Positions 13,101-23,700 of a DNA stretch of 64,000 nt are shown in pieces (positions within the stretch are counted from its first letter, which is position 1; the number at the start of each line of letters is the position of its first letter). The position numbers were made by a program, and so were the translations under genes. The DNA is from Nematostella vectensis (Eukaryota > Cnidaria > Anthozoa > Actiniaria > Edwardsiidae), in contig NC_064045.1 in NCBI RefSeq assembly GCF_932526225.1, positions 14,068,442-14,132,441 of the forward strand, written 5' to 3'. The notes beneath the pieces are model-generated. The model saw only the letters and a list, made by a program, of their open reading frames with translations. It searched no databases and had not been told where the DNA came from.

Positions 13101-16100
13101 ATGCTGGCATAACAGTGAACCTGATCATTGTGTGGAAAAGAGAGATGAACAATGCCATGCGATGTCATAGCAGAAATAACTGGGATATGCAGATAGTGGG
13201 TGAGTAATAACATGTGCAAATTAAATTGGATAGTAATGCTATACTTATACTATTGTAATAGACAGTACCATTAATACATTAAAAACACTCAATTGATCTA
13301 ATATAATTTTACCTCCGTTTCCAGAGTACTGTTATCTGAGACATCTACAGTGCTGCAGGCCTCCAGAAACCTGAAAAGATGTTATGCAATCAAACACAAT
13401 TGTACCTGCTGGTTCCAGAACCTTTAACGTTTTTCTAGTTACTGACTCAAAACAATGACTCAGTGAGCTATTGTTGCACTGAGCTTGGCTCAGACATATA
13501 TAATTGCAACAAGGTATTCCCAACCAGAAAAATTTGTCCCATATTTGTTTCTACACTACATTTGTCTTACTTTAGATGGACTTGTTTCTCCTACTCCCCC
13601 CCTCTCCAAACACACACTCATTTTAATAGCAGAGCCCCATACCTAAGAAAAAGTGGTATAAAAACAAATATGGTAACAAATTTGTGACCCATCGACTCGA
13701 GTTTTCGTGACGCGATGTCTGTCCATCTGTCCCTTAAAAGCATCGTACGACAACCAAACTTGGCAGGTGTCATATTTGTGTGAAGGGAAGTGCAAAACTG
13801 TGATCACATGATTGGTGACGTCACCGTCACTAGAAGTAAAAAATATGCTGATCTCATCAAAAAAATATATCTCATGAAGGAAACAACATATGGCAACCAA
13901 ACTCGGTAGGTGTCATGTAGGTGTCAAGGGGGATGCAATAGTATGGTCGTGTTGTGTGACATCATCAATGATGTCATAAGAAGCGAAATATGCTGAGGTC
14001 ATCAAAATAAAAAACATTAATATCTCATGAAAGAAACACTGTATAACAACCAGACTTGGACGTCATATAAAGCAAAAAAAAATGTGTTTAAATGCAAAGA
14101 CATTCATATCTCTCGAAAGAAACATTGTTTCACAACCAAACTTGGCAGGTGTCATGTTTGTGTCAAGGGGGTGCACCAACATAGTCAATGATGTCACTAG
14201 AAGAAAAAAAAACTGATGTCATCAAATAAAAAAATATTTATATTTTATTAAAGAAACATTGTGGTCAACGAAACTCGGTAACTGTGGGGTGCAATGAGAT
14301 GGTTATGTAACGTCATCAATGATGTCAATAAATTAAAACTACCCTGACGCCGAAACATCGTATGACAACTAAACTTTTTATGTGTTATGTAGATGTGGAG
14401 GGAAGGGGTATAACGAGTTGGTCATGTGATCAGTGAAATCGTTGACGTTGTCAAAAACAGAAATAATAATAATATTTAAGACTTTTAAAATTATTAAGCA
14501 AAAATAAGCAAAGATTTGGTTGTTTGGAGCTCCGCTTTTAGGCAATGCCTAAATCTATATATATTATCAACTATGCTCCCCCTCATTAAATGTACTTGTA
14601 TGTGGTAATAAACTCTATGGATAAACACTATAGTTATCCCATTCACTTACAATTCAATATCCTTCTTAGCTTGACTATAAGTGCTTTGAACTTCAACATT
14701 TACTCTTGATAATCCCTGTTCAATGGAGTCAAAGATCGAAGAGTAGTAACCAATTACAAACTTCATAGGAAATCCAGGATTTCTCAAAGGGGTGGGCATA
14801 CAAACCAGAGATGGGTGGGGGTGGGGGGCGGGATGCTAGCACACAAAACAAAGCAAAGAGGTAAACTTGGGGTTAAGGTTAAATGCACTCTTTCCAAAAA
14901 TATATATATTCTGAAGGGGTGCGCTTGTCCCCATGGACCCCGCCCTGGGTCTGTCACTACTTTGCATGGAAACTGACTTTAGTGACTATTAATGGATAAA
15001 ATGATGTATACCAAAGGGGGTATCTGTGTAACAATGACAAAGAGAGGTCCAATGGATCTCTGGGTTTTAACATTGTCTGGGATCTTTTACAGGGGAAGAA
15101 ACCTTTTTTCTTTCTAGCTTTTAAAAAAAAAAAAGTCAATCAAATGTAGGGATGTCTCTATCCCTACTTCTTAAGAGGCTGCCACCCAGCCAATTTCTAG
15201 CAAAATAGAGCTTGCTTAACATACTAATAATTTGAAAACAATTGAACAAGAAAATTATGCTCATTTATACGTACACAATGAATCAGCAATGGTAGCTTGT
15301 CATCGAGAAGTTTAACACACCGGCAGAAGCAGTTGATCTGTGCAATGGAAATGTCTGATGTCTGAAAGTCTGAAAGTGCTGTAATTGCATGTGGGTGGGT
15401 TTGGGTTGTGTGAAAAGTAGAATTTTCCATAGCCATTAACATTACACATTCTTATAAACAAGCAGCACTGCATCTTTCTTATATCTATAGGGGTCTTTTT
15501 CACAACAAAATAAAAACAGAGACAGTCAACAGTCAGGAGTAGGGTTGGTGTCTTACATTCTCTTGGTACCAGTCTTTTAGATGGCCAAACTGCTCCTTAA
15601 CATCCAGGGATTCCTACAAAAATATTATACGACGGAAGTAAGTCATGTCTCAGTAAATTTAATATTGAGAGAGAAAGAGAAGTGGGCATAGGTAATCAGA
15701 CAAATGGATGGATGACTGGAAAGACAGATAGACAAAAAGTATTACTTACTATTGGAGTCATCAACTCTGGGAGTAACTCTAGACTGTATTTGTTCAGTTC
15801 TAGCTGAAATGTGATAATATTAAGGAATGACTATCATTCTACAAATTAAAACCAATTTAGACAGTCAACTCTGCTGTCAGAAATTCACTACTGCATATGT
15901 GCATTCAAGTTTTAGATTGGATAAAGGCCTTACTTTTGGCACATTTGATACAATTAAGGAGTTCATGTACTAACGAGGGAGAATACACAGGCTTGTAGAG
16001 ATAGTTATGGTATAGTACTTAAATACTTAAATAAATTGACCTTTGCTAGCTTGGCGCTAATGTCTATGTGGTGGTGACAGGTCAAAAGACGTCGCAGGTA

Positions 16101-17575
16101 TAGGATAGTATTTATATAAAGGATATAGCTGAAGTTCCAATTTGAGGTCAGCAACAAAACAAACAACAAAATCTTTGGACAGATATCCTCCTAGATTCAT
16201 CACATCAACCCTAAATGATAGAAGAAGCATAGAGTATGAATTATAGTGTATCAGGGTAGGGCAGTCCAGTAACGCCCATGCCTGTAATTTAGACTGCCCG
16301 ATATCATAATTATTAGCAATCAATCATTTGCATCCATTACGTGGTAAAACATGTTTTTCTAATCTATTATGCATTGAATTTTAATTAACATTTTCTCAAA
16401 ATTATTTTTATGTTTCATCACTAGGATGTTGGTTTAGACTGAGAGATGCTCACAGATGAATAAACAGCATTGGCAGGGGGGGAGGTTGCTCAGTCAAAAG
16501 TATCATATGGAAAAAGCATAGTATTTGAGGAATCCTTAATAAGAAATACGACCCACTTCTCTGCCGCCAAGGGGGGGTGCACACCCCCTGTGTATCGACC
16601 TGACTTACATTTCATCAGAATCATTCTCAACCTCCTTGTCACCACGAAGCAAACAGTAGTAGCATTGACATCCAGAACCATCTGGCATGACATTATCAAC
16701 AACAGCAACAATACCACTACCGCTGTAAACAGTGCCTTTTGCTAAACGCTTTGCGATAAATGTCCTCAACTCTGTGTCTTGTTCTCCTGTAAGGTCTGTA
16801 CTCAGCAGAGATAAGCTGGAGAGATGAATAAAGGTGTCACCATAAATCAAAACCCTAAAAATCTTGCAGGGTTTATTTCTTTTTTTTTTATGAAAGAGGA
16901 GCTTATTGGGGAGTGGTTTAATTGAGGAAAAGGGCTTGTTTTAACATCTCCTGTTTTTGGCACTAGGTGTTTTTGGCCCTTACATAAGTCTCACATGCTT
17001 AATAAAGTTTATATTACACAGGTAGCGACCAGAAATGACACTATTTTATGTGGCCAACTGGTGGAAACTAGTACATTACTTGTACTTTAATACTCCGCCT
17101 CCCCCATTTGACAAATAAATGAACAAAGTAGAACTATACCCAAAGTCATGATTTGCAATGGCCTCCTGTTTCATCAGCTGAGGAACTGTCCCGTCTGGAT
17201 CTTCTATGTCCGGAACTGTAACATCAATACTGTTTTGTCTGACAAAACATAAACCGGATATAAGAAATAAACCATGCTTAAATGTTAGACCCTATTAAAG
17301 CTTGCGCTTATTTCTAGGGGGCGCCAAGGTATTATAGGCGGCGAAGGTGGCCAGGGATCCAAATGCTTAAATGTTAGACCCTATTAAAGCTTGCGCTTAT
17401 TTCTAGGGGGCGCCAAGGTATTATAGGCGGCGATGTCTCAAGAAAAAGGCCAGTTCAACCAAGGTCCGGGTTCCTATTCTCTCATTCACCTGTTGGCATT
17501 GTATGTGTAAAGCGCGTAGCCATAAAAACGGCTACCATTAGTTAATTCTATTTCTTCACTGCTGCTATCCGCCAT
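1110..17575 (-). CDS. C17orf75: C17orf75/Njmu-R1-like protein (WDR11 complex subunit)
   Basis: Thirteen minus-strand exons: 17490-17575, 17140-17238, 16609-16815, 16127-16210, 15750-15810, 15557-15613, 15275-15337, 14651-14715, 13313-13370, 12882-12954, 7489-7589, 2140-2210 and 1110-1272. They total 1188 bases, or 395 residues plus stop, close to the human protein's roughly 396, and every junction keeps phase. Recognisable blocks are FIAKRL (residues 81-86), CYYCL (113-117), VVCF (146-149), LFQLELNKY just after the fourth junction, and the exon-11 and exon-12 blocks FLRQVIENYKL and LKRLLRQAETDHYALY. In humans this protein joins WDR11 and FAM91A1 in a complex that helps capture AP-1 vesicles at the trans-Golgi; that role here is by homology. 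The exon 4-5 intron is AT-AC. The introns at 7590-12881 and 2211-7488 contain the two giant minisatellites. The start ATG-GCG-GAT is 183 bp from the THG1 start. Exon calls rest on my alignment from memory of the human protein. Confidence 0.85.
1571..1776. mobile_element. MITE with ~50 bp terminal inverted repeats
   Basis: TTACAGCG at 1571 is mirrored by CGCTGTAA ending at 1776. About 50 bp inside each end are near-perfect reverse complements, sharing AAAACCGTGAACACC and ATATGTNTGGAATGTTT. No coding capacity. It sits in the last intron of the C17orf75-like gene. Confidence 0.7.
2455..7200. repeat. 21 bp minisatellite, ~4.7 kb
   Basis: More than 200 units of a 21 bp motif built on CATAGCTACGTACGGTCC. 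Each contains the palindrome TACGTA, and units differ mainly in a CCC/CTC switch. The first few units are degenerate. A segment of about 1,048 bp is duplicated: the private variants at about 3330, 3384, 3562 and 3618 recur 1,048 bp downstream. Because 21 is a multiple of three and the unit lacks stops in several frames, very long open frames (up to about 860 codons) appear on both strands. They repeat the peptide GPYVAM-E/G and are not credible genes. The array lies wholly within the C17orf75 intron 2211-7488. Confidence 0.97.
7920..12645. repeat. 26 bp minisatellite, ~4.7 kb
   Basis: About 180 units of a 26 bp motif built on CTACCAATATACAGTGTTATC plus a short C-rich segment. A variant with ATTCGTTATCC is interspersed. 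Larger blocks are duplicated: one set of variants repeats at about 675 bp (8595 and 9270) and another at about 1,834 bp (10415 and 12249; 10753 and 12587). All three plus-strand frames are largely open and cycle through the same 26-residue string, so they are not genes. The array sits in the C17orf75 intron 7590-12881. A short GATA-like tract follows it at about 12,645-12,665. Confidence 0.97.
13735..14420 (+). repeat. Degenerate ~110-130 bp tandem repeat block
   Basis: Roughly five diverged copies of a block containing AAAGAAACATCGTATGACAACC, a TTGGTAGGTGTCATGT segment, a GGTGCAA segment and a TGACGTCATC-like palindrome. The same block forms the arms of the foldback element at 84-455. Located in a C17orf75 intron. 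Confidence 0.6.
15811..16126 (-). other. U12-type AT-AC intron in C17orf75
   Basis: On the minus strand the intron begins ATATCCTTTA, the U12 5' splice consensus, and ends in AC at 15812-15811. The sequence TTCCTTAAT, matching the U12 branch-point consensus, lies at 15827-15819, with the presumed branch A about nine bases before the end. No GT donor in this area keeps the frame. Joining at AT-AC gives the peptide LQLFQLELNKY, which matches LELFRLELDKY of the human protein. Confidence 0.85.
16480..16600. repeat. Dispersed repeat fragment
   Basis: Contains AGTATCATATGGAAAAAGCA, CCTTAATAAGAAAT, GACCCACTT and GCCGCCAAGGGGGG in order. The same string occurs twice at 58.4-58.6 kb and, reversed, near 26.99-27.06 kb and 33.15-33.23 kb. 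It is a high-copy element end. Confidence 0.6.
17274..17433. repeat. Direct duplication, ~70 bp
   Basis: A block of about 70 bp beginning ATGCTTAAATGTTAGACCC and ending TATTATAGGCGGCGA occurs twice, at about 17274-17344 and 17363-17433. It lies in the first intron of the C17orf75-like gene. Confidence 0.8.
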
Positions 17576-17758
17576 GTTTACAACAATGTGACCGCGCCTT
17601 TTGCACCACAGGAAACCCACAATCCTAGATTTTAGCTCAATAAAGGCTAGGTTACATATTTTCAAAATGGCGGACAAAGCAAGCACGCCGTGTGAGTTTG
17701 AGTGAAGTGTTATCGCTAAAGAATCGTGCTGTTTTGTTACATTTCTTCGCACCCTATT
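17576..17758. promoter_or_regulatory. Putative bidirectional promoter, C17orf75 / THG1
   Basis: Only 183 bp separate the two divergent start codons. There is no TATA box. CAAAATGGCGG at 17663-17673 matches the YY1 motif, and a second ATGGCGGA overlaps the C17orf75 start codon on the minus strand. If THG1 transcription begins upstream of 17667, the first motif opens a 12-codon upstream frame (17667-17705) before the THG1 start. Promoter activity itself is inferred from the layout. Confidence 0.6.
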
Positions 17759-20700
17759 ATGGCTAAAAGCAAGTACGAATATGTGCGAAAGTTTGAGCAA
17801 AATGACGCATGTCTTCCTAACTGCTGGATTGTTGTGCGCGTAGACGGACGGAACTTCCACAGGTTGGTGTGTTCTTTCCGTTTTATATGATATTTGAATG
17901 ATCTTTTGGTAAAAGCCCATGGTGTCGAGCACTTGATATGTTTTGGATCCAGAAAGTGTTCCCTGCCAATAGCTTCGGTCAGATCAGATACCAAAAATGT
18001 GTTACGCAGAGTCAGATGTTATAGACTCGGGTCTTCATCAAATACGACACACAAAGTCGGCCCGGTGCACACTTATTTTTAACATTTTTAGATTAGCTTT
18101 ACAATGGACTTGCCACATGTTTACATATTTTTCTCATTCAATTAGGAATAATCTCATAAATTTTCCAAAGATTTTTGTTTTTAGAATAGGTTTTTTTTTA
18201 ACTTTTATTTTATGATTTATTTCCATTGTATGATTCACAGGTTTTCTGACAGCCATGGATTCAAAAAGCCCAACGATCCTAGGGGACTTGGGCTCATGAA
18301 TAAATGTGCAGAAGCCGTCATGACTGAGTTTGGGGATATTGTCATCTGCTATGGGCAGAGTGACGAATATAGGTGAGCATTATACTATACGAGGCAATAG
18401 CCATTGTGATAGCATCTCTTGTGATCATGATGATAAGTTCAGAAATATCCTGCACTTGAGGAAAAAAAGTGTGATAGTCAAAGCATAGCCAAAACTTTCA
18501 AAGGGGATGTACAAACAATATATATTATTAAAGTAATAAATTAAGTAATGCGTTCTAGAGCATCCTATAAACTTGACGCTCTTACATTTAAAATCCAAAT
18601 ACACATTAGAAATAGCCCATCCAGGAATTGAGGAACACAAGCTTCTAGTAAGCTCATACATTCAACAAGTCAAATTCAGAGAAACAGAAGGATACTACCC
18701 ATGTCTCGACCGGGAATCAAACCCATTTCAGCAGAGGTGAGAGGCCCTATACGCTTATGTGCTAACATACTGGGCCACCCCTGATTCCACATGTACATAA
18801 TATTACAATATGTTTTGTAGTGATGGCTTAAAGAATGTCAGCCACCCACCCACGCCTTTGTTATTGTTTATCATTGAAAGTACAGCGGTTAATTTGCAAG
18901 GAAACTTCAAAATAACAATCTAACAATGAAATCTGGTATACATTTGAGCATATTTGATTGAAAATATCTTGTTTACTCGCTTGAATTAGCAGATGGAAAT
19001 GGATGCTTTGTGTGACTTGCCATTTAGCAGAAGCATAAAATAGCAGTGTGATTGGTCTTCTTGAAGGGTGTCTACACACCTCCTGTGCCTACCCTTATTA
19101 GTAACCCCTAAGTCATGACCCAGAGAAATGAACATTGCTGCTTTGTATCTTAAACAGTAGTTATGTTATGTCAGGTTTTCCAGATTTTTTGGGATTTTAT
19201 TCTGGTCTACTGGTCTCCTTAATTCTGTGCCCTATTTTATAGTTAATAATAACATGTATAATAACAATAATAACACTAATATTTAAAAAAAATGCTAAGC
19301 AAAATTTCCACCAATATTTCAAAATTTCTCAGGTCAATCATAATATGATTGATGTATTTGATGGTGACTGATGATTGATGCATATGATGATGACTGATGG
19401 TTTATGCATATGGTGATGACTGATGATTGATACATATGATGATGACTGAGGATTGATGCATATGATGATGACTGATGATTGATTTTTCCATAGTTTTGTG
19501 TTTAGGAAAAACACAACACAGTTCAGCAGAAGAGTAAGGTATGGTTGAACACATTTAATATATTTTTTGTTGTATCAATGATCACTGTTAATAAACAATT
19601 AAAAAAGTTGCCGGGGGTGGGGCCGTAGCAGGGGGTGGTGCACATGGGCATGTGCCCCCCAAATAGTTTTAAAAATTATAATGAAATGACCCAATATTTT
19701 CTTAATGTTCCTGTATTGTGCCCCCCCCCCCCCCCATATTACCTGGCCTGCTACGGCTCTGAGCAAGGTTATAAGAATTATATATATACATAATATTCTG
19801 TTTATGTTTAGGTGTTCTTATCAAACATGATAATACTTTTTAATGTCATCAATACTATGGACCATGCCTAAAGGCAGAGTCACAGCTACTTACATTGCCT
19901 CCCGCTGCTATAATTTACAAAAGATCAGTAGCTCACCTCTCTTTATTCCATGCAGTTTGTGAGTCTCATTTTATGTTTGCAGTAAGCTGATCACCAATGT
20001 TGTGTCTCTGTTTGCGGCGACATATGTATTCCATTGGGCATCTTTCTTCACTGATCAGCACCTCCTATACCCACCAATGTTTGACGGCAGAGTTGTTCTC
20101 TATCCGAGTGATAAGAATCTCAGAGACTACTTGAGCTGGCGCCAGGCAGACTGTAAGCACTTGATAAATTCTATACACACAATTGATACATTTTATACAC
20201 AATTTGGATTTTTTGCCAAATTTTATTTTATGTCACACTAACTAAATTTTGGCCAATTTGCTTATTCAGTGTTAGGAAACTTAATATTAGTTGTCCTTTA
20301 TAAATCATAAGAAAGGCCAGAAGATAAATCAGAGAATCTGCCAGAGAAGTGACAAGAAAGGGGAGGGAAGGGGAGGTTCACAGTGTAGAATTGGGGAGGC
20401 CAAATGAAACCCAATAGTTTGGATCCTGATAACTTGAGAATGTTTTTATAAATGTTTTTGAAGTTTGAGTTATAAGGGTTTTCAGTAACTGTATGATACA
20501 AGGCTCATTTACAGAATGGGCTAACATGACGACCATGCCATTTACAGAGGCCTGCAGAGATTCCTGGAAAGCCTGAGGAGGGGAAGTTAAAACGGTTGAA
20601 GAATCTTGGTCATCCACTCCTTTGCTATTGTTTATAATTGAACATTCAATGTCCAACACTTGAGTAATGATATTTGGTTGAAATTATCCAGGCTGCTCGA

Positions 20701-23700
20701 ACTAGCCAATGGAAATGGATGTTTTGTGCGGCTAGGTATTATGAGGGAGTGTAAAATGATAGCCTTCTTTTAAGGGTAGCTCTTTCCTTTTCATGCCACA
20801 AGAAAAATGATTACTTACGTTTCTTTGCATAAATATCGTTCGTTTTTTGTTTTTATTACAGGTCATATCAATAATCTTTACAACACATGTTTCTGGTGCC
20901 TTGTGAATCAAGGGGGGGTGACACAAACAAAGGCAGAAGAGAGGCTCTGTGTGAGTACAAATAGATGTTCTGCCTATTGCACAGTACCAAAAAGATTGTA
21001 GAAAAAGATGGTAGTAAAAATGGTAATAATAAATCCTTTAAATATCAGCCCAAGTAGAGATTCCCATCCTACATTATTATAAAGAGACAAGATGGGGTGC
21101 GGCATTCATCAGCATACATAGGTTGTTCCCTCTATTTGCTCAGGTACTATTTCACTCACATGTCTTTTGCCAAATTTGGTCACCTTCTCCCTGTTAGCTT
21201 CAGCCCTTACAATTATGTTATTTCCTTAATTTGAATAATGTGTATTTCTGTTATGATAAACAAAGCTATGATGTTGTTTCTTCTCAGGGGACAGTTTCAA
21301 GTGACAAGAATGAATTGTTGTTCTCTGAATTTGACGTAAACTACAACAATGAACCAGAGCTTTACAGAAAGGGAAGCATCCTTATTTGGGTGCAGGTGAG
21401 GCATAGCTAGAATTGATAATTGATACAATGGAGGCAGCAAGGATGCTTTTTAGATTGTGATGATCACATTTTTGTTAGTGGTGTTGATTATGTTAGTGAT
21501 AATGATGATGATGGTTATTGTAGTGATGATGATGGTGGTGGTGGAAGTGATAATGGTGATAGTGATGGTGATGGTGGTGATGGTGGTGATGGTGATGGTG
21601 ATGGTGATGGTGATGGTGATGGTGGTGGTGGTGATGGTGATGGTGATGGTGATGGTGATGGTGATGGTGATGGTGATGGTGATGGTGATGGTGATGGTGA
21701 TGGTGATGGTGATGGTGATGGTGATGGTAGCAGTGATGGTGATGGTGATGGTGATCTTGGTGCTGGTGATGGTGATGGTGATGGTGATGGTGATGGTGAT
21801 GGTGATGGTGATGGTGATGGTGATGGTGATGGTGATGGTGATGGTGATGGTGGCGATGATGGTGATGGTGATGGTGATGGTGATGGTGATGGTGATGGTG
21901 ATGGTGATGGTGATGGTGATGGTGATGGTGATGGTGATGGTGATGGTGATGGTGATGGTGATGGTGATGGTGGTGATGGTGATGGTGGTGATAGTGATGA
22001 TGATTATGGTTTATGGTGACTATGGTGGTGATGTTGGTATTTATGTTGATGGTGATGATAGCGTTGCTGGTACTGAAAGATGTGATGAAATGATTTTTTT
22101 AGTTGATAGTGGTGAATAAGTTATAATAGTATATTGCGTTGTAGGGCACTCTCTCGTACGTTCGTACTATTTCCACCTTTTATCTTTTTCTAAAATCGCG
22201 CTTTAAAAAACTGATTACGGTGAAAGCTCTGTCGAAAATCGCGAGGCAGGCAGTGTTCCATTGCGGAAAACTATGTCTAGCGACGGACATTTTCTAGAAC
22301 AGAAAGAACAGATCTCGGAGAACGTTGAGGATTTTGGATCATCCGCGGATACAGGAAACGACTTGGAGGCTTCTATTCAAAAAGCAAAAGAAAGGTTGGA
22401 CGCATGGAAGGCGAAGTTTTTAAAAGAGGAAGCCGAAAGCGTTTTAAGGGGTTCACAGGGAGTGTTGTCTACCCCAATGACACCAACACCATCCGAAATC
22501 TTATGTCGTCAAGGAGTGTTCGTGCCGCTTCAAATGAGAAAGACAGAGCTCGTTCACGATCTATTTAATTGTTCATTTTTACTTGAAAATTTCTTGTGGA
22601 TAATTTCTCGTGAAGATGACGAAACTCTGTTTCAATCTTTGAAGGGATACCTTATTGGAGCACAGGAAGTCTCGCGCCATTTTAAATGCTTTCTTTCAGA
22701 TCAGGAAGAGAGTAATATGGAAGTCGAAACTATGATCGACAAACTGCAGACTGTTTTGAACAATCAGCTAGAGCTGGTCAGTGAAAGTATGACTGATATC
22801 GAATTCGATCAATTCCTCTTGACAAGGACGAAAGGCGTTTTAACGATTCTAAACCCCAATTATGCCATGCGCTTGGACTATCGCTTAACTTCCTCGATCG
22901 ACTGGACTCGGTTTCAGAAACATATAGGGATCATCAGACACTTTCAGAATGGACTTTGATGTATCTTAAGGACGATTTGGAGGAAATGATGGTTGGTCGT
23001 GATGTTCTTACTAAAGAGGATTTAGTAAGGGTGGGTTTTCGCGAGAATAGTCGCGCAGTCGAGACCATCTTGCGGCGCGCGCAAACTTTACGTTATCATG
23101 TAGATCCGGTCGAGCTTGTCCTACGTTATGTCGAGGATGAATTCAAATTCAACCCGAACCTTGTGTTTTCAGAGGAGCAGTTCCTTTGGCCATTACCAAG
23201 ATTCCCATTTCATAACATCCCAAACAGATCATTTTCCCTTGTGCAACAGAAGTTTAATGTCCTCAACATTCGAGTTAGTAATGAGATTGAAGGAGAGGAT
23301 TTTGTTAACCGCACGTTATCTGAATTAGAAGACCCTTCTTGTGTTTTGCGCTTTCATGGGACTGATCACAGAAGCGCAGTTGACATTATAAAATCAGGGA
23401 TATACGTAGACTTTGGCCATGCGAAGAGAGATTTTAGTGATGGTTCAGGGTTTTATCTTTCAAATGACTTTAAGCAAAGCGAAGCCTTTGCCATGTATCA
23501 GACGAGGAAGCCAGCAGTTTTGGTGTTTCGCGTTCCAAAAGAGTCGATGGAGACAGCGCGCGTATTAGATCTCAAGAGCAACCGACAGTTATGGGAGGAA
23601 ATCGTGTCTAGTTTCAGGCGCGGGCGAGCGGACGCAAATCTTCGAAAACAGATGCGACAGTACGATGTTATCGAAGGCCCCGTTGCAAAAGTGCGCAGTT

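Noticed and set aside
12668-13120. 3' UTR with AATAAA and an alternative last exon (13079-13120) of the C17orf75 gene
   Set aside because: The exon at 12882-12954 continues in phase to exons at 7489, 2140 and 1110 that match the human C-terminus, so this is most likely intronic. A short isoform ending here remains possible.
21420-22119. (GD)n and (MV)n proteins of about 200 codons
   Set aside because: Simple translation of the GATGGT satellite.
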